Of a stretch of DNA of 33,965 nt, positions 1 through 17,366 are shown piece by piece. The notes under the pieces are model-generated. The model was not told the origin of the DNA. It did no database searches and worked only from the letters and a program-made list of their open reading frames with translations. The stretch is from contig JAFSPF010000007.1 in the NCBI GenBank assembly GCA_017443065.1, positions 1 to 33,965 of the forward strand. Direction: 5' to 3'. The position numbers and the translations under genes were made by a program. Each line of letters begins with the position of its first letter. Position 1 is the first letter of the stretch. Source of the stretch: Lachnospiraceae bacterium. Its GTDB lineage: Bacteria > Bacillota > Clostridia > Lachnospirales > Lachnospiraceae.

Positions 1-262
1 CCGCGTGTCACGGGCAGTCCACGTGTGCGTAGTGACGGTTGGCCGTTTCGTATTCGATGTGCGCGGTGGAAATCGTGATGCCACGTTCTCTCTCTTCAGG
101 CGCTTTATCGATCATATCGAACGGAACCGCCTCACCGGATCCGGACCTGTCATGCAGGACGGTTGTGATCGCGGCTGTGAGTGTCGTCTTACCGTGATCG
201 ACGTGCCCGATCGTGCCAATGTTGCAGTGCGGTTTGGTTCTGTCAAATTTCGCCTTTGCCAT
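1..262 (-). CDS. tuf: Elongation factor Tu, N-terminal part; cut by window edge and by an in-frame TGA
   Basis: Translation GTPase that delivers aminoacyl-tRNA to the ribosome. The start ATG (260-262) follows an AAGGAGG-type ribosome binding site at about 270-277. Visible are the start [20 protein letters not shown], the P-loop GHVDHGKT, the switch I segment [10 protein letters not shown] and the beginning of the G3 box, VDCP. The next codon should be the invariant Gly of DCPGH but reads TGA (plus positions 8-10), after which His-Ala continues in frame. A single base, plus position 10 (A where C would give GGA), accounts for it. fusA, rpoC and trmD stop normally at TGA, so this is not a recoded Gly. 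It is either a real nonsense mutation or, more likely, a base error near a contig end; tuf is often duplicated and breaks assemblies. Identity is certain, intactness is not. Confidence 0.93.
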
Positions 263-341
263 TTCTGATTTCCTCCTTCAGCATATAAAGTTGCAACTTT
301 GAAATTTCTTTTTTTTATCGCGCTTACGCGTGAACGCTACT

Positions 342-366
342 ATTTTACTAAATAATCCGCTTGATT

Positions 367-370
<4 letters not shown>
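342..370 (-). promoter_or_regulatory. Candidate sigma-A promoter for tuf
   Basis: On the minus strand TTGAAA (365-370) is separated by 17 bp from TAAAAT (342-347). The -35 box overlaps the fusA stop codon, so tuf could be transcribed both from the str operon and separately. Found by eye only. Confidence 0.5.
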
Positions 371-2484
<2,114 letters not shown>

Positions 2485-2516
2485 GTCTCTTCTCCTTCTT
2501 CTCCTCGATCGTCACC

Positions 2517-2987
2517 TTAGAACCGGTAGTGACTGAAGGCCTTATTCGCCTCTGCCATCTTATGCATATCTTCTTTTCTCTTCACGGATGCGCCGGTGTT
2601 GTTGTACGCGTCCATGATCTCTCCCGCCAGGCGGTCGATCATCGTCTTTTCGCCGCGCTTGCGGGAAAAGGTGACCATCCAGCGCAGGGCCAGTGCCTGC
2701 CTGCGGTCCGGGCGCACCTCGATCGGCACCTGATAGGTGGCGCCGCCGATACGTCTCGCCTTGACCTCCAGGGCCGGCATGATGTTGTTGAGCGCCTGCT
2801 CAAAAATCTCCAGCGCGGGCTTGCCGAGCTTCTCCTCGGACTTCGCAAAGGCGCCGTAGACAATGCGCTGCGCGACGCCCTTCTTGCCGTCGAGCATGAC
2901 ACCGTTGATGAGTTTTGTTACGATCTGGTTCTGATAGAGCGGATCCGCTAAGACCTCTCTTTTGGCAATATGACCTTTTCTTGGCAC
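2517..2987 (-). CDS. rpsG: 30S ribosomal protein S7
   Basis: Primary 16S rRNA binding protein that starts assembly of the 30S head, 156 residues as usual for bacteria. It begins [18 protein letters not shown] and contains the conserved segment [15 protein letters not shown] (seen here as [15 protein letters not shown]). AAGGAGGGAAGAAAG precedes the start. It is in the str operon between rpsL (278 bp upstream) and fusA (32 bp downstream). The gap to rpsL is longer than usual and may hold its own promoter and a leader. Confidence 0.98.
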   Translation of the reverse strand: MPRKGHIAKREVLADPLYQNQIVTKLINGVMLDGKKGVAQRIVYGAFAKSEEKLGKPALEIFEQALNNIMPALEVKARRIGGATYQVPIEVRPDRRQALALRWMVTFSRKRGEKTMIDRLAGEIMDAYNNTGASVKRKEDMHKMAEANKAFSHYRF

Positions 2988-3029
2988 GACTTTCTTCCCT
3001 CCTTGCGTTTTGTTTCACCCTCCCGCTCA

Positions 3030-3058
3030 TTTATACCGTTTTCTGCTCGTCTGCACAA
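3030..3058 (-). promoter_or_regulatory. Possible internal promoter and leader of rpsG-fusA
   Basis: Minus strand TTGTGC (3053-3058), 17 bp, TATAAA (3030-3035), about 45 bp before the rpsG start. The 278-bp rpsL-rpsG gap also holds a small hairpin, TGTAGC-GCT-GCTACA (3085-3099). In E. coli S7 represses translation from the rpsL-rpsG spacer; whether that happens here cannot be told. No convincing gene is in the gap. Confidence 0.35.
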
Positions 3059-3265
3059 ACAGCTGCTTCGTCATCGTCGGTCAATGTAGCGCTGCTACAC
3101 CTCCCTCCTCTTCCTCGCATCTGATCGTGCATCCGTCGCATAAAACCGGCATCACTCGCGTCGGGCGAAACTGGTAAGTAGTTTCTAGTGATTCTCAGGT
3201 ACTCATACCATACGAGATGGCATGTGTGTGCGTAATTAGAGAATATATGAAGTTGTTAGAACTGC

Positions 3266-3679
3266 CTATTTTTTAGGACGCTTTGCACCATATTTACTGC
3301 GCGCCTGCTTGCGGTTCGCGACACCGGCGGTGTCCAGCGTTCCGCGGATGATGTGGTAACGCGTACCGGGCAGGTCCTTCACACGGCCGCCGCGGATCAG
3401 CACCACGCTGTGCTCCTGTAAGTTGTGGCCTTCGCCCGGGATGTAGCTCGTCACCTCGATGCCGTTCGACAGACGCACACGGGCGATCTTGCGCAGCGCG
3501 GAATTCGGCTTCTTCGGCGTGGCGGTTTTTACAGCCGTGCACACACCGCGCTTCTGCGGGGAGGCCGATGCCGTTGTCCGCTTGCGCAGGGAGTTGAATC
3601 CCTTCTGCAGTGCCGGTGCCGTCGATTTCTTCACCGAGCTCTGGCGCTCTTTTCTGACCAGTTGGTTAAATGTAGGCAT
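3266..3679 (-). CDS. rpsL: 30S ribosomal protein S12
   Basis: Decoding-centre protein of the small subunit. The start is set at 3679 ([13 protein letters not shown]), preceded by AAGGAGAACC; an upstream ATG at 3730 has no good binding site and adds unrelated residues. The product is 137 residues, with the extra N-terminal stretch (about residues 18-47) typical of Firmicutes S12. The streptomycin-region motif [10 protein letters not shown] (residues 55-64) is wild type, as is the later loop with [12 protein letters not shown]. First gene of the str operon, with its own strong promoter just after rpoC. Confidence 0.97.
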   Translation of the reverse strand: MPTFNQLVRKERQSSVKKSTAPALQKGFNSLRKRTTASASPQKRGVCTAVKTATPKKPNSALRKIARVRLSNGIEVTSYIPGEGHNLQEHSVVLIRGGRVKDLPGTRYHIIRGTLDTAGVANRKQARSKYGAKRPKK

Positions 3680-3732
3680 TGCTTGGTTCTCCTTCGTAAA
3701 TGACCAGATGCTCCTTTTAAGCAGCATCAAAT

Positions 3733-3761
3733 ATTATACGGATACGCAGATCGCTTGTCAA
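3733..3761 (-). promoter_or_regulatory. Perfect-consensus sigma-A promoter for the rpsL-rpsG-fusA operon
   Basis: Minus strand TTGACA (3756-3761), exactly 17 bp, TATAAT (3733-3738). This matches the consensus at all 12 positions and at the optimal spacing. It lies between the rpoC stop (3769) and the rpsL start (3679). No terminator is visible after rpoC, so read-through from rpoBC is also likely. Confidence 0.85.
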
Positions 3762-3768
3762 GCGGTTT

Positions 3769-7596
<3,828 letters not shown>

Positions 7597-7602
7597 AACC
7601 GC

Positions 7603-11451
<3,849 letters not shown>

Positions 11452-11661
11452 GTGGTCCTTCTCCTTAAAAAAAGCCAATGCATTAAAAAAACCCGCACAA
11501 AAAGCATGCGTTTACGTGCGTCGCACAAAAGGTAATCGACGATATAAAACCAAGCGTCGGTACATGAAATATCATCACTCCGTTTGATCAGTAATTATAG
11601 GAAAGATAGTAGAATTCCCTTTCAGGGTGTAAAATAGCCTGCGCGCAATAAAGCAACGTAC

Positions 11662-11691
11662 AGTCTACCACAAGACTGGCAAGCATGTCAA
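11662..11691 (-). promoter_or_regulatory. Candidate promoter for rpoB-rpoC
   Basis: Minus strand TTGACA (11686-11691), 18 bp, TAGACT (11662-11667). The -35 is perfect and the -10 matches 4 of 6. It implies an rpoB leader of about 200 nt. Confidence 0.5.
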
Positions 11692-11721
11692 GAAGAATAA
11701 TATTAAATAACACGCGTTTTT

Positions 11722-11849
11722 CCGCCGCGCCGCGTGACCGCATGGATTCCGGGGAGCGTCTTGTTCGCCACGGAGCCGAGACTACAGGCTCGGCGGAGTG
11801 TTTGGCGAAATCAGAGCGAGACGGAATCATCGGTCACGCAGGCAGGCGG
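11722..11849 (+). repeat. Palindromic repeat element, copy 1 (intergenic)
   Basis: A 128-bp imperfect palindrome. Outer arms are CCGCC/GGCGG, then CGTGACCG (11731-11738) with CGGTCACG, then GATTCCG with CGGAATC, then TTCGCC with GGCGAA, and a central hairpin GCCGAG-ACTACAGG-CTCGGC. It starts 13 bp after the tpiA stop, so it would fold in the tpiA 3' untranslated RNA. It shares 70 of 71 bases with copy 2 in trmD over 11760-11830 and is clearly related to copy 3 in carB. It has no transposase gene. Boundaries are set from the shared ends of copies 1 and 2. Confidence 0.85.
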
Positions 11850-11861
11850 TATCATGTCTAC

Positions 11862-12608
11862 TTAATAGTTCACAATCTTCCCAAACTCTTCCTTCAGGCT
11901 CGCACCCCCGACAAGCCCGCCGTCGATGTCAGGCTTTGCGAAGAGCTCCGCCGCGTTGCCGGCATTGACCGAGCCGCCGTACTGAACGCGGATGGCCTCG
12001 GCAGTGGCGTCGTCATAAATCTCACGGATGAGATCGCGGATGGCCTTGCAGACCTCCTCCGCCTGATCGGACGTGGCCGTCTTGCCGGTGCCGATCGCCC
12101 AGATCGGTTCGTAGGCGATCACCGCCGTCTTCGCCTGCTCCGCCGTCACGTTCAGGAAGGCGATCTTGATCTGCTTGCGGACCCAGTCGATCGTGATGCC
12201 CTGCTCGCGCTGCGTCAGGGTCTCGCCGCAGCAGACGATCGGGGTGATGCCGGTCTCAAAGGCCTTCAGGACTTTTTTGTTGACCGTCTCATCCGTCTCC
12301 GCAAAGTATTCCCTGCGCTCGGAGTGGCCGATGATCACGTATTTCACGCCCGCTTCCTTTAACATGCCGGGGGAAATCTCTCCCGTGAAGGCGCCCTTGT
12401 CCTCAAAGTACATGTTTTCCGCGCCGATCTCAATGTTCGTTCCCTTTACGGCCTCCACCGCGGGGATGATGTCGATCGCCGGCACGCAGAACACCACGTC
12501 CACGGCATCGCTCTTCACGAGCGGCTTTAAGGTCTCGATCAGCTTGACCGCCTCGGAGGGCGTCATGTTCATTTTCCAGTTGCCTGCGACAATTTTGCGT
12601 CTTGACAT
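11862..12608 (-). CDS. tpiA: Triose-phosphate isomerase
   Basis: Interconverts dihydroxyacetone phosphate and glyceraldehyde 3-phosphate in the cytosol. The 248-residue length is normal. The catalytic residues are present: Lys12 in GNWKMN, His95 in IGHSERRE and Glu167 in [14 protein letters not shown]; the phosphate-binding GGSVNAGN follows. An AGGAGGT site precedes the start. It is 14 bp behind pgk, as the last gene of gap-pgk-tpiA. A palindromic repeat follows directly after its stop. Confidence 0.98.
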   Translation of the reverse strand: MSRRKIVAGNWKMNMTPSEAVKLIETLKPLVKSDAVDVVFCVPAIDIIPAVEAVKGTNIEIGAENMYFEDKGAFTGEISPGMLKEAGVKYVIIGHSERREYFAETDETVNKKVLKAFETGITPIVCCGETLTQREQGITIDWVRKQIKIAFLNVTAEQAKTAVIAYEPIWAIGTGKTATSDQAEEVCKAIRDLIREIYDDATAEAIRVQYGGSVNAGNAAELFAKPDIDGGLVGGASLKEEFGKIVNY

Positions 12609-12622
12609 TGTTTTACCTCCTG

Positions 12623-13846
12623 TTATCGATCATCCGCCGCCACAACGCCCGGGAGCTCCTTGCCTTCGAGGAATTCCAGCGAAGCGCCGCCGCCGGTGGA
12701 AATGTGGCTCATCTTGTCCGCGAAGCCCATCTGGTTGACGGCCGCAGCGCTGTCGCCGCCGCCGATGATGGTCGTGGCATCCGTATCCGCCAGCGCCTGC
12801 GCGACGGCCTTCGTGCCTGCCGCCAGCACCGGATTCTCGAAGACGCCCATCGGTCCGTTCCAGACGACGGTCTTTGCGTTCTTTGCCGCATCCGCGTAAA
12901 GCGTGCGCGTTTTTTCGCCGATGTCCAGGCCCTGCATGTCCGCGGGAATGGCCGTGGCGTCCACCGTCTGCACCTCGATCGACGGGTTATCGATCGGATC
13001 CGGGAAGGATTTCGCGATCACGGTATCGACCGGGAGCAGCAGCTTCTTGTCGTTCTTTTCCGCCTTTTCGATCATTTCCTTACAGTAATCAATCTTCGTG
13101 TCATCCACGAGGGACTGTCCGACCTCATGACCCTGCGCCTTTAAGAAGGTGTAGGCCATGCCGCCGCCGATGATGAGCGTATCGCATTTCTCCAGCAGGT
13201 TGCTGATGACGTTGAGCTTGTCCGCCACCTTCGCGCCGCCTAAGATGGCGACAAAGGGACGCACCGGGTTTTCCACCGCGTTGCCCAGGAAATCAATCTC
13301 CTTCTGCATCAGATAGCCGACCGCGCAGGCGCCGCCTTTTTCGCGGACAAACTTTGTCACACCCTCCACGGAGCAGTGCGCACGGTGCGAGGAGCCGAAG
13401 GCATCACAGACATAATCATCACAGAGTTCCGCAAGCTCCCTGGAGAAGGCCTCGCCGTTTTTCGTCTCCTCCGGACGGGAGCGCGTGTTCTGCAGAAGGA
13501 TCACGTCGCCCTCTCCCATCGCGTCCACGGCCGCCGTGGCCTCCGGACCCGTCACGGTGTCGATCGCGACGAACTTCACTTCCTTTCCGAGCTTTTCGGA
13601 AAGGCGCTTCGCGACCGGTGCAAGGGACTCTCCCTCGTTCGGGCCGTTCTTGACCTTGCCTAAGTGCGAGCAAAGGATCACCTTGCCGCCGTCCTTCATC
13701 AGCTTTTCGATTGTCGGCAGTGCCGCGACGATGCGCGTTTCGTCCGTGATCTCCCCGCCCTTCAGCGGCACGTTGAAATCACAGCGCAGCAGCACGCGGC
13801 GTCCCTTGACGTTGATATCATCAATGCTTTTTTTGTTCAAACCCAT
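12623..13846 (-). CDS. pgk: Phosphoglycerate kinase
   Basis: Transfers phosphate from 1,3-bisphosphoglycerate to ADP. It is 407 residues, slightly longer than the usual ~395. The substrate-binding DFNVPL is at residues 24-29 and the nucleotide-binding GGGDSAAAV plus [13 protein letters not shown] are near the C-terminus. TTGGAGGACAG precedes the start. It lies between gap (56 bp upstream) and tpiA (14 bp downstream). A strong hairpin with a T tract lies in the gap-pgk spacer and its T tract abuts the pgk binding site, so pgk expression may be lowered relative to gap. Confidence 0.98.
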   Translation of the reverse strand: MGLNKKSIDDINVKGRRVLLRCDFNVPLKGGEITDETRIVAALPTIEKLMKDGGKVILCSHLGKVKNGPNEGESLAPVAKRLSEKLGKEVKFVAIDTVTGPEATAAVDAMGEGDVILLQNTRSRPEETKNGEAFSRELAELCDDYVCDAFGSSHRAHCSVEGVTKFVREKGGACAVGYLMQKEIDFLGNAVENPVRPFVAILGGAKVADKLNVISNLLEKCDTLIIGGGMAYTFLKAQGHEVGQSLVDDTKIDYCKEMIEKAEKNDKKLLLPVDTVIAKSFPDPIDNPSIEVQTVDATAIPADMQGLDIGEKTRTLYADAAKNAKTVVWNGPMGVFENPVLAAGTKAVAQALADTDATTIIGGGDSAAAVNQMGFADKMSHISTGGGASLEFLEGKELPGVVAADDR

Positions 13847-13857
13847 ATCCTGTCCTC

Positions 13858-13892
13858 CAAAAAAGAAGGCCCGGCCCTTTGGGCCGGGCCTT
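13858..13892 (-). terminator. Rho-independent terminator or attenuator between gap and pgk
   Basis: A perfect 12-bp stem, AAGGCCCGGCCC/GGGCCGGGCCTT with a 3-base loop (13866-13892), is followed on the minus strand by CTTTTTT. It lies 10 bp after the gap stop codon. The T tract runs straight into the GGAGG of pgk, so the element could end most transcripts after gap or protect the gap mRNA 3' end. Confidence 0.8.
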
Positions 13893-13902
13893 GTGTCAAC
13901 CC

Positions 13903-14937
13903 TTATTTCAGTTCCGAGAAGTATTTGATCGTCCTGACCATCTGGCTGGTGTAGGAGTTTTCGTTGTCATACCAGCTGACGACCTCGACCAGGGTCTTGC
14001 CGTCGCCCGCGGGCGTGACCATCGTCTGCGTGGCATCGAAGAGCGAGCCGTAGGTCATGCCGATGACATCGGAGGAAACGATCTCATCTTCGTTGTAGCC
14101 GAAGGTCTCCGGATCGGAAGCCTTCTTCATGGCCGCATTGATCTCTTCCTTGGTGACGCTCTTGTTGACGACCGCAAAGAGGAGGGTCGTGGAGCCGGTG
14201 GCCGTCGGCACGCGCTGTGCGGCACCGATCAGCTTGCCGGACAGCTCCGGGATGACCAGGCCGATCGCCTTGGCGGCGCCGGTGGAGTTCGGAACGATGT
14301 TCAGCGCGGCCGCGCGGGACCTGCGCAGATCACCCTTGCGCTGCGGGCCGTCCAGGACCATCTGGTCACCGGTGTAGGCGTGCACCGTGCACATAATGCC
14401 GGATTCGATCGGCGCAAAGTCATTCAGCGCCTTGGTCATCGGCGCGAGGCAGTTCGTCGTGCAGCTCGCGGCGGAGATGATCGTGTCTTCCGGCTTTAAG
14501 GTCTCATGGTTGACGTTGTAAACAATCGTCGGCAGGTCATTGCCCGCAGGTGCGGAGATAACAACCTTGCGCGCGCCGGCGTCGATGTGCGCCTGCGATT
14601 TTTCCTTGGAGGTGTAGAAGCCCGTGCACTCCAGAACGACGTCCACCTTGAGCTCACCCCAGGGGCAGTTCTTTGCATCGGCTTCCTTATAAATCTTGAT
14701 CGTCTTGCCCTTGACGGTGATCGTGCCGGCATCATCATCCGCGGTGATATCCCCGACATGATCCACATCCACGTAACGACCCTGCGTCGAGTCATACTTT
14801 AAGAGATGTGCCAGCATCTTGGGGGAAGTCAGGTCGTTGATTGCGACGATCTCATAACCGTCCGCCTCAAACATCTGACGAAACGCCAGTCTGCCGATTC
14901 TGCCGAAACCGTTGATTGCTACTCTTACGTCTGCCAT
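13903..14937 (-). CDS. gap: Glyceraldehyde-3-phosphate dehydrogenase, type I
   Basis: Oxidises glyceraldehyde 3-phosphate to 1,3-bisphosphoglycerate. The start is placed at 14937 ([15 protein letters not shown]), preceded by AGGAGG; the frame is open 27 codons further but without a binding site. The product is 344 residues. The NAD-binding NGFGRIG is at 10-16, Asp35 favours NAD over NADP, the nucleophile Cys159 is in SAASCTTNC and the catalytic partner is His186. It is the first gene of gap-pgk-tpiA, with a promoter in the divergent gap before the PHP phosphatase gene. Confidence 0.97.
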   Translation of the reverse strand: MADVRVAINGFGRIGRLAFRQMFEADGYEIVAINDLTSPKMLAHLLKYDSTQGRYVDVDHVGDITADDDAGTITVKGKTIKIYKEADAKNCPWGELKVDVVLECTGFYTSKEKSQAHIDAGARKVVISAPAGNDLPTIVYNVNHETLKPEDTIISAASCTTNCLAPMTKALNDFAPIESGIMCTVHAYTGDQMVLDGPQRKGDLRRSRAAALNIVPNSTGAAKAIGLVIPELSGKLIGAAQRVPTATGSTTLLFAVVNKSVTKEEINAAMKKASDPETFGYNEDEIVSSDVIGMTYGSLFDATQTMVTPAGDGKTLVEVVSWYDNENSYTSQMVRTIKYFSELK

Positions 14938-15023
14938 GTGAAAAACCTCCTGTGAATTATATTGTAGAAACACTGTGGTACGACCTAAGCGCCGCCGCGG
15001 GCATGACCGCGTCGGCAAATCCT

Positions 15024-15052
15024 ATTGTAGCGCGATTTTCGGCAAAAAGCAA
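15024..15052 (-). promoter_or_regulatory. Candidate promoter for gap-pgk-tpiA
   Basis: Minus strand TTGCTT (15047-15052), 17 bp, TACAAT (15024-15029), giving a leader of about 80 nt. A TATGAT (15063-15068) on the plus strand could be the -10 of the divergent phosphatase gene, but its -35 is poor. Confidence 0.5.
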
Positions 15053-15088
15053 CAAATTATGGTATGATAGTTGCCGGAGGTTTTACAG

Positions 15089-15961
15089 ATGATTACGGCT
15101 GACTGTCACGTACATTCGCATCATTCGGGGGATTCCGAGGCGCCCATGCGGGCGCTGGTCGAAGAGGCCCTGCAGAAGGGGCTGGATACGCTGACCTTTA
15201 CGGAGCACCTGGATGTTGATTTCCCGACAACGCATGAGCCCGCGGGCACCTTTGATCTGGATGTGCCGCCCTATCTTGCGGAGCTTCAGTCTTTGCAGGC
15301 GGAATACGCGGGGCGCATTTCGCTTCTCTTCGGCACGGAGATCGGCCTGCAGACACACTGCACGGAGGCAAACCGCGCCTTTGTGCATGCGCATCCCTTT
15401 GATTTCGTGATTGCCTCCCTGCATCTGGCCTACGGACAGGACCCTTATCATAAGGAATACTGGCAGGAGATGCAGCGGCGTGCCGCCGCGCGCGTTCCGG
15501 GCGCGGATGCGGAGGTCCTGCGCACCGAAGCGGAGCGCGAGGGCATGGCCCTGTATCTTGCAGCGACGCTGGAGAATCTGCAGTGCTATGAGGATTACGA
15601 TGTGCTGGGGCATCTCGATCTTGTGAACCGCTATTTCGGGGACGGCCGCACGGCCTATGACCACGCCTCCCATGCGGCGGTGATCGATGAGATTCTGCGG
15701 CTTCTGGTTGCAAAGGACAAGGGGCTGGACTGCAACACGAATCTGATCTGGAAATACGGCGCGGAGGAAATGAATCCCTCCCGCGAAATCCTTGCGCGCT
15801 TCCGCGAACTGGGCGGAAGGATCATCACCTTCGGGACGGACGCGCATGAGGCGGCGCATGTCGGCGAGGCCCTGGACAGCGCAAGGGCGATCGCCAGAAG
15901 CTGCGGCTTTACGGAGTATTGCGTGTTCCGGGGCAGGGTGCCGGAATTTCGACCATTATAA
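15089..15961 (+). CDS. PHP-domain phosphatase, histidinol-phosphatase (HisJ/HisK) family
   Basis: Metal-dependent phosphoesterase of the PHP superfamily; relatives remove phosphate from L-histidinol phosphate in histidine synthesis. The start ATG at 15089 (MITADCHVHSHHSGDS) follows GGAGG at 15076-15080; upstream codons back to a TTG are rejected. The protein is 290 residues, a little above the usual ~265. PHP metal-ligand motifs are visible: HVHSHHS (7-13), TEHLD (38-42), GTEIG, ASLH, GHLDLVNRY and TDAHE near the C-terminus. No other his genes are nearby, so the substrate is inferred from family only. It is divergent from gap and 67 bp before the sugar genes. Confidence 0.85.
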   Translation: MITADCHVHSHHSGDSEAPMRALVEEALQKGLDTLTFTEHLDVDFPTTHEPAGTFDLDVPPYLAELQSLQAEYAGRISLLFGTEIGLQTHCTEANRAFVHAHPFDFVIASLHLAYGQDPYHKEYWQEMQRRAAARVPGADAEVLRTEAEREGMALYLAATLENLQCYEDYDVLGHLDLVNRYFGDGRTAYDHASHAAVIDEILRLLVAKDKGLDCNTNLIWKYGAEEMNPSREILARFRELGGRIITFGTDAHEAAHVGEALDSARAIARSCGFTEYCVFRGRVPEFRPL

Positions 15962-15999
15962 TACGTAATTACGTGTTCGGTATTTCGTTTATTTAGCGG

Positions 16000-16005
16000 T
16001 GTAAT
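16000..16005 (+). promoter_or_regulatory. Weak candidate -10 box before the nine-carbon sugar genes
   Basis: TGTAAT, 18 bp after a poor -35 match (TTCGGT, 15976-15981). The same spacer contains a perfect 12-bp palindrome ACGTAATTACGT (15963-15974) directly after the phosphatase stop, which could be an operator or nothing. Confidence 0.25.
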
Positions 16006-16028
16006 ATCGTCACATCAGGGAGCATATC

Positions 16029-17306
16029 ATGCACACACTTGCCATCATCACCGCGCGCGGGGGGAGCAAACGGATCCCGCGCAAAAACATCCGGGATTTC
16101 TGCGGAAAGCCCATGATCGCATGGTCCGTCGGGGCGGCGCTTGAAAGCGGCGTTTTTGATACGGTCATGGTTTCGACGGATGATGAGGAGATCGCGGAGA
16201 TCGCAAAGCGCTGCGGCGCGGCGGTCCCCTTTCTGCGCAGCGCGGACACGGCGGATGATTTTGCGACGACGGCGGATGTGATGCAGGAAGTGCTTGCGCA
16301 GTACGAAGCGCAGGGGGAACGTTTTGATCTCGTCTGCTGCCTCTATCCCACCGCACCCTTTGTGAAGGCCGGGGTGCTGCGTGATGCATATGAGCGTTTT
16401 GCGAAAAGCGACGCGGACTCTTTGATTCCCGTCGTGCGTTTTTCCTATCCCGTGCAGCGCGCCTTTGTGGAGGAGGACGGGCTGCTCGTCATGGCGCATC
16501 CGGAGTACCGCGATACGCGTTCACAGGATCTGACACCGCACTTTCACGACGCGGGGCAGTTCTATTTTTTCCGTCCGGAGAGCCTGCGTAAATACGGGAG
16601 CTTCCTGCAGGGGAAGATTTTGCCGCTGGAGCTGCCCGAAACAAAGGTACAGGACATCGACACGGAAGAGGACTGGGAGATCGCGGAGATGAAATTCCGT
16701 CTGCTGCGGGAGGCGGAGGGAGGCGCTTCTGTTGCCGGACCGGGCGTTTCGGCTACGGGCGGGGGAGCGTCTGCGGATGAGGCAAGGCCAGCACGGCACG
16801 GCGCACAGCCGGCGGATGAGGCAGAGCCCGCACGGCACGGCGCACAGCAGGCGGATGCACCGCGGCTGACATTGCGTGAAGCCGCCATGACGGATGCTTC
16901 GCTCTTGTATGCCTGGCGCATGGAGCCTGCGACACGTGCCGCCTCTTTTCACGCGGAGGATTTTTCTTACGAATCACATCTTGCCTGGCTGGAACAGCGT
17001 CTGCCGCGACCGGGGATCTGGATCCTGCTTTGCGACGGCGTTCCGGCGGGAACGATGCGTGTCGAAACGGAAGGAAGCGAAGCGCAGCTTTCTTATTCCG
17101 TCGATCCCGCGTACCGGGGGCGCGGCTTTGGTGCTGCCCTTCTGCGGCTGACGGAAGAAAAAATAAAAACAACCTTTGCCGGCAGCGTGCACAGCCTGGT
17201 CGCGCAGGTCAAAAAAGACAATCTGCCCTCCCGGCGGATGCCGGAAGCCTGCGGTTTCACGGCGGAAGAAAAGGACACGTACATCGAATACCGCAAGACA
17301 ATATAA
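16029..17306 (+). CDS. pseF: CMP-nonulosonic acid (pseudaminic-type) synthetase fused to a GNAT acetyltransferase
   Basis: 425 residues in two parts. Residues 1-229 form a CMP-sugar synthetase: ARGGSKRIPRKN at 9-20, the STDDEEIAE segment near 49-57 and the DAGQFYFF region near 174-181, a style closest to PseF, which activates pseudaminic acid with CTP. Residues 280-425 form a GNAT fold, with acetyl-CoA loop RGRGFGAA at 363-370. It resembles the acetyltransferases that work in pseudaminic or legionaminic acid synthesis (PseH-like). Between them lies a Gly/Ala-rich linker (about 230-279) with two copies of a 13-residue repeat. The start has AGGGAG about 9 bases upstream. It is followed by pseI and pseG, supporting the pathway. 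The exact sugar is inferred; related CMP-legionaminate enzymes cannot be excluded. Confidence 0.85.
   Translation: MHTLAIITARGGSKRIPRKNIRDFCGKPMIAWSVGAALESGVFDTVMVSTDDEEIAEIAKRCGAAVPFLRSADTADDFATTADVMQEVLAQYEAQGERFDLVCCLYPTAPFVKAGVLRDAYERFAKSDADSLIPVVRFSYPVQRAFVEEDGLLVMAHPEYRDTRSQDLTPHFHDAGQFYFFRPESLRKYGSFLQGKILPLELPETKVQDIDTEEDWEIAEMKFRLLREAEGGASVAGPGVSATGGGASADEARPARHGAQPADEAEPARHGAQQADAPRLTLREAAMTDASLLYAWRMEPATRAASFHAEDFSYESHLAWLEQRLPRPGIWILLCDGVPAGTMRVETEGSEAQLSYSVDPAYRGRGFGAALLRLTEEKIKTTFAGSVHSLVAQVKKDNLPSRRMPEACGFTAEEKDTYIEYRKTI
16773..16859 (+). repeat. 39-bp tandem repeat encoding the inter-domain linker
   Basis: Two nearly identical 39-bp units (16773-16811 and 16812-16850) and the first 8-9 bases of a third. 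Each encodes 13 residues, ADEARPARHGAQP and ADEAEPARHGAQQ. The repeat is in frame and forms the middle of the linker between the synthetase and GNAT domains. It is too short and too few in copy number for a CRISPR array. Confidence 0.85.
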
Positions 17307-17366
17307 CACAGAGGATACCGGAATGTGTCACTCCGGTGATTTCACGGGCACAAAGGAAGCAGTCAC

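Larger units (their letters stand above)
11452..11861. other. 410-bp spacer between tpiA and rpoB
   Basis: No gene is supported here. From tpiA towards rpoB it holds the palindromic repeat (11722-11849), the likely rpoB promoter (11662-11691) and an AT-rich leader of about 200 nt. On the minus strand the leader contains CGCAC...GTGCG followed by GG and seven T (about 11483-11515), a weak attenuator-like hairpin about 40 nt before the rpoB start. Open frames on both strands here come from the repeat. Confidence 0.6.

Noticed and set aside
1-262. UGA recoded as glycine because tuf has TGA at an invariant Gly
   Set aside because: fusA, rpoC and trmD all end at TGA at their natural C-termini and use normal GGN glycine codons, so the standard bacterial code applies.
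11452-11478. Longer RpoB from a TTG codon at 11478
   Set aside because: The ATG at 11451 has a well-placed AAGGAG and gives the family-typical N-terminus.
11588-12362. ORFs on both strands of the tpiA-rpoB spacer
   Set aside because: They are created by the palindromic element and by the antisense strand of tpiA; the similarity to TrmD and CarB residues is due to the shared element.
16773-16859. CRISPR-like repeats in the pseF linker
   Set aside because: Only 2.2 directly abutting copies without spacers, in frame within a coding sequence.
16773-16859. Another copy of the palindromic element in the pseF linker
   Set aside because: A short RHGA-like similarity exists but arms, central hairpin and length do not match.
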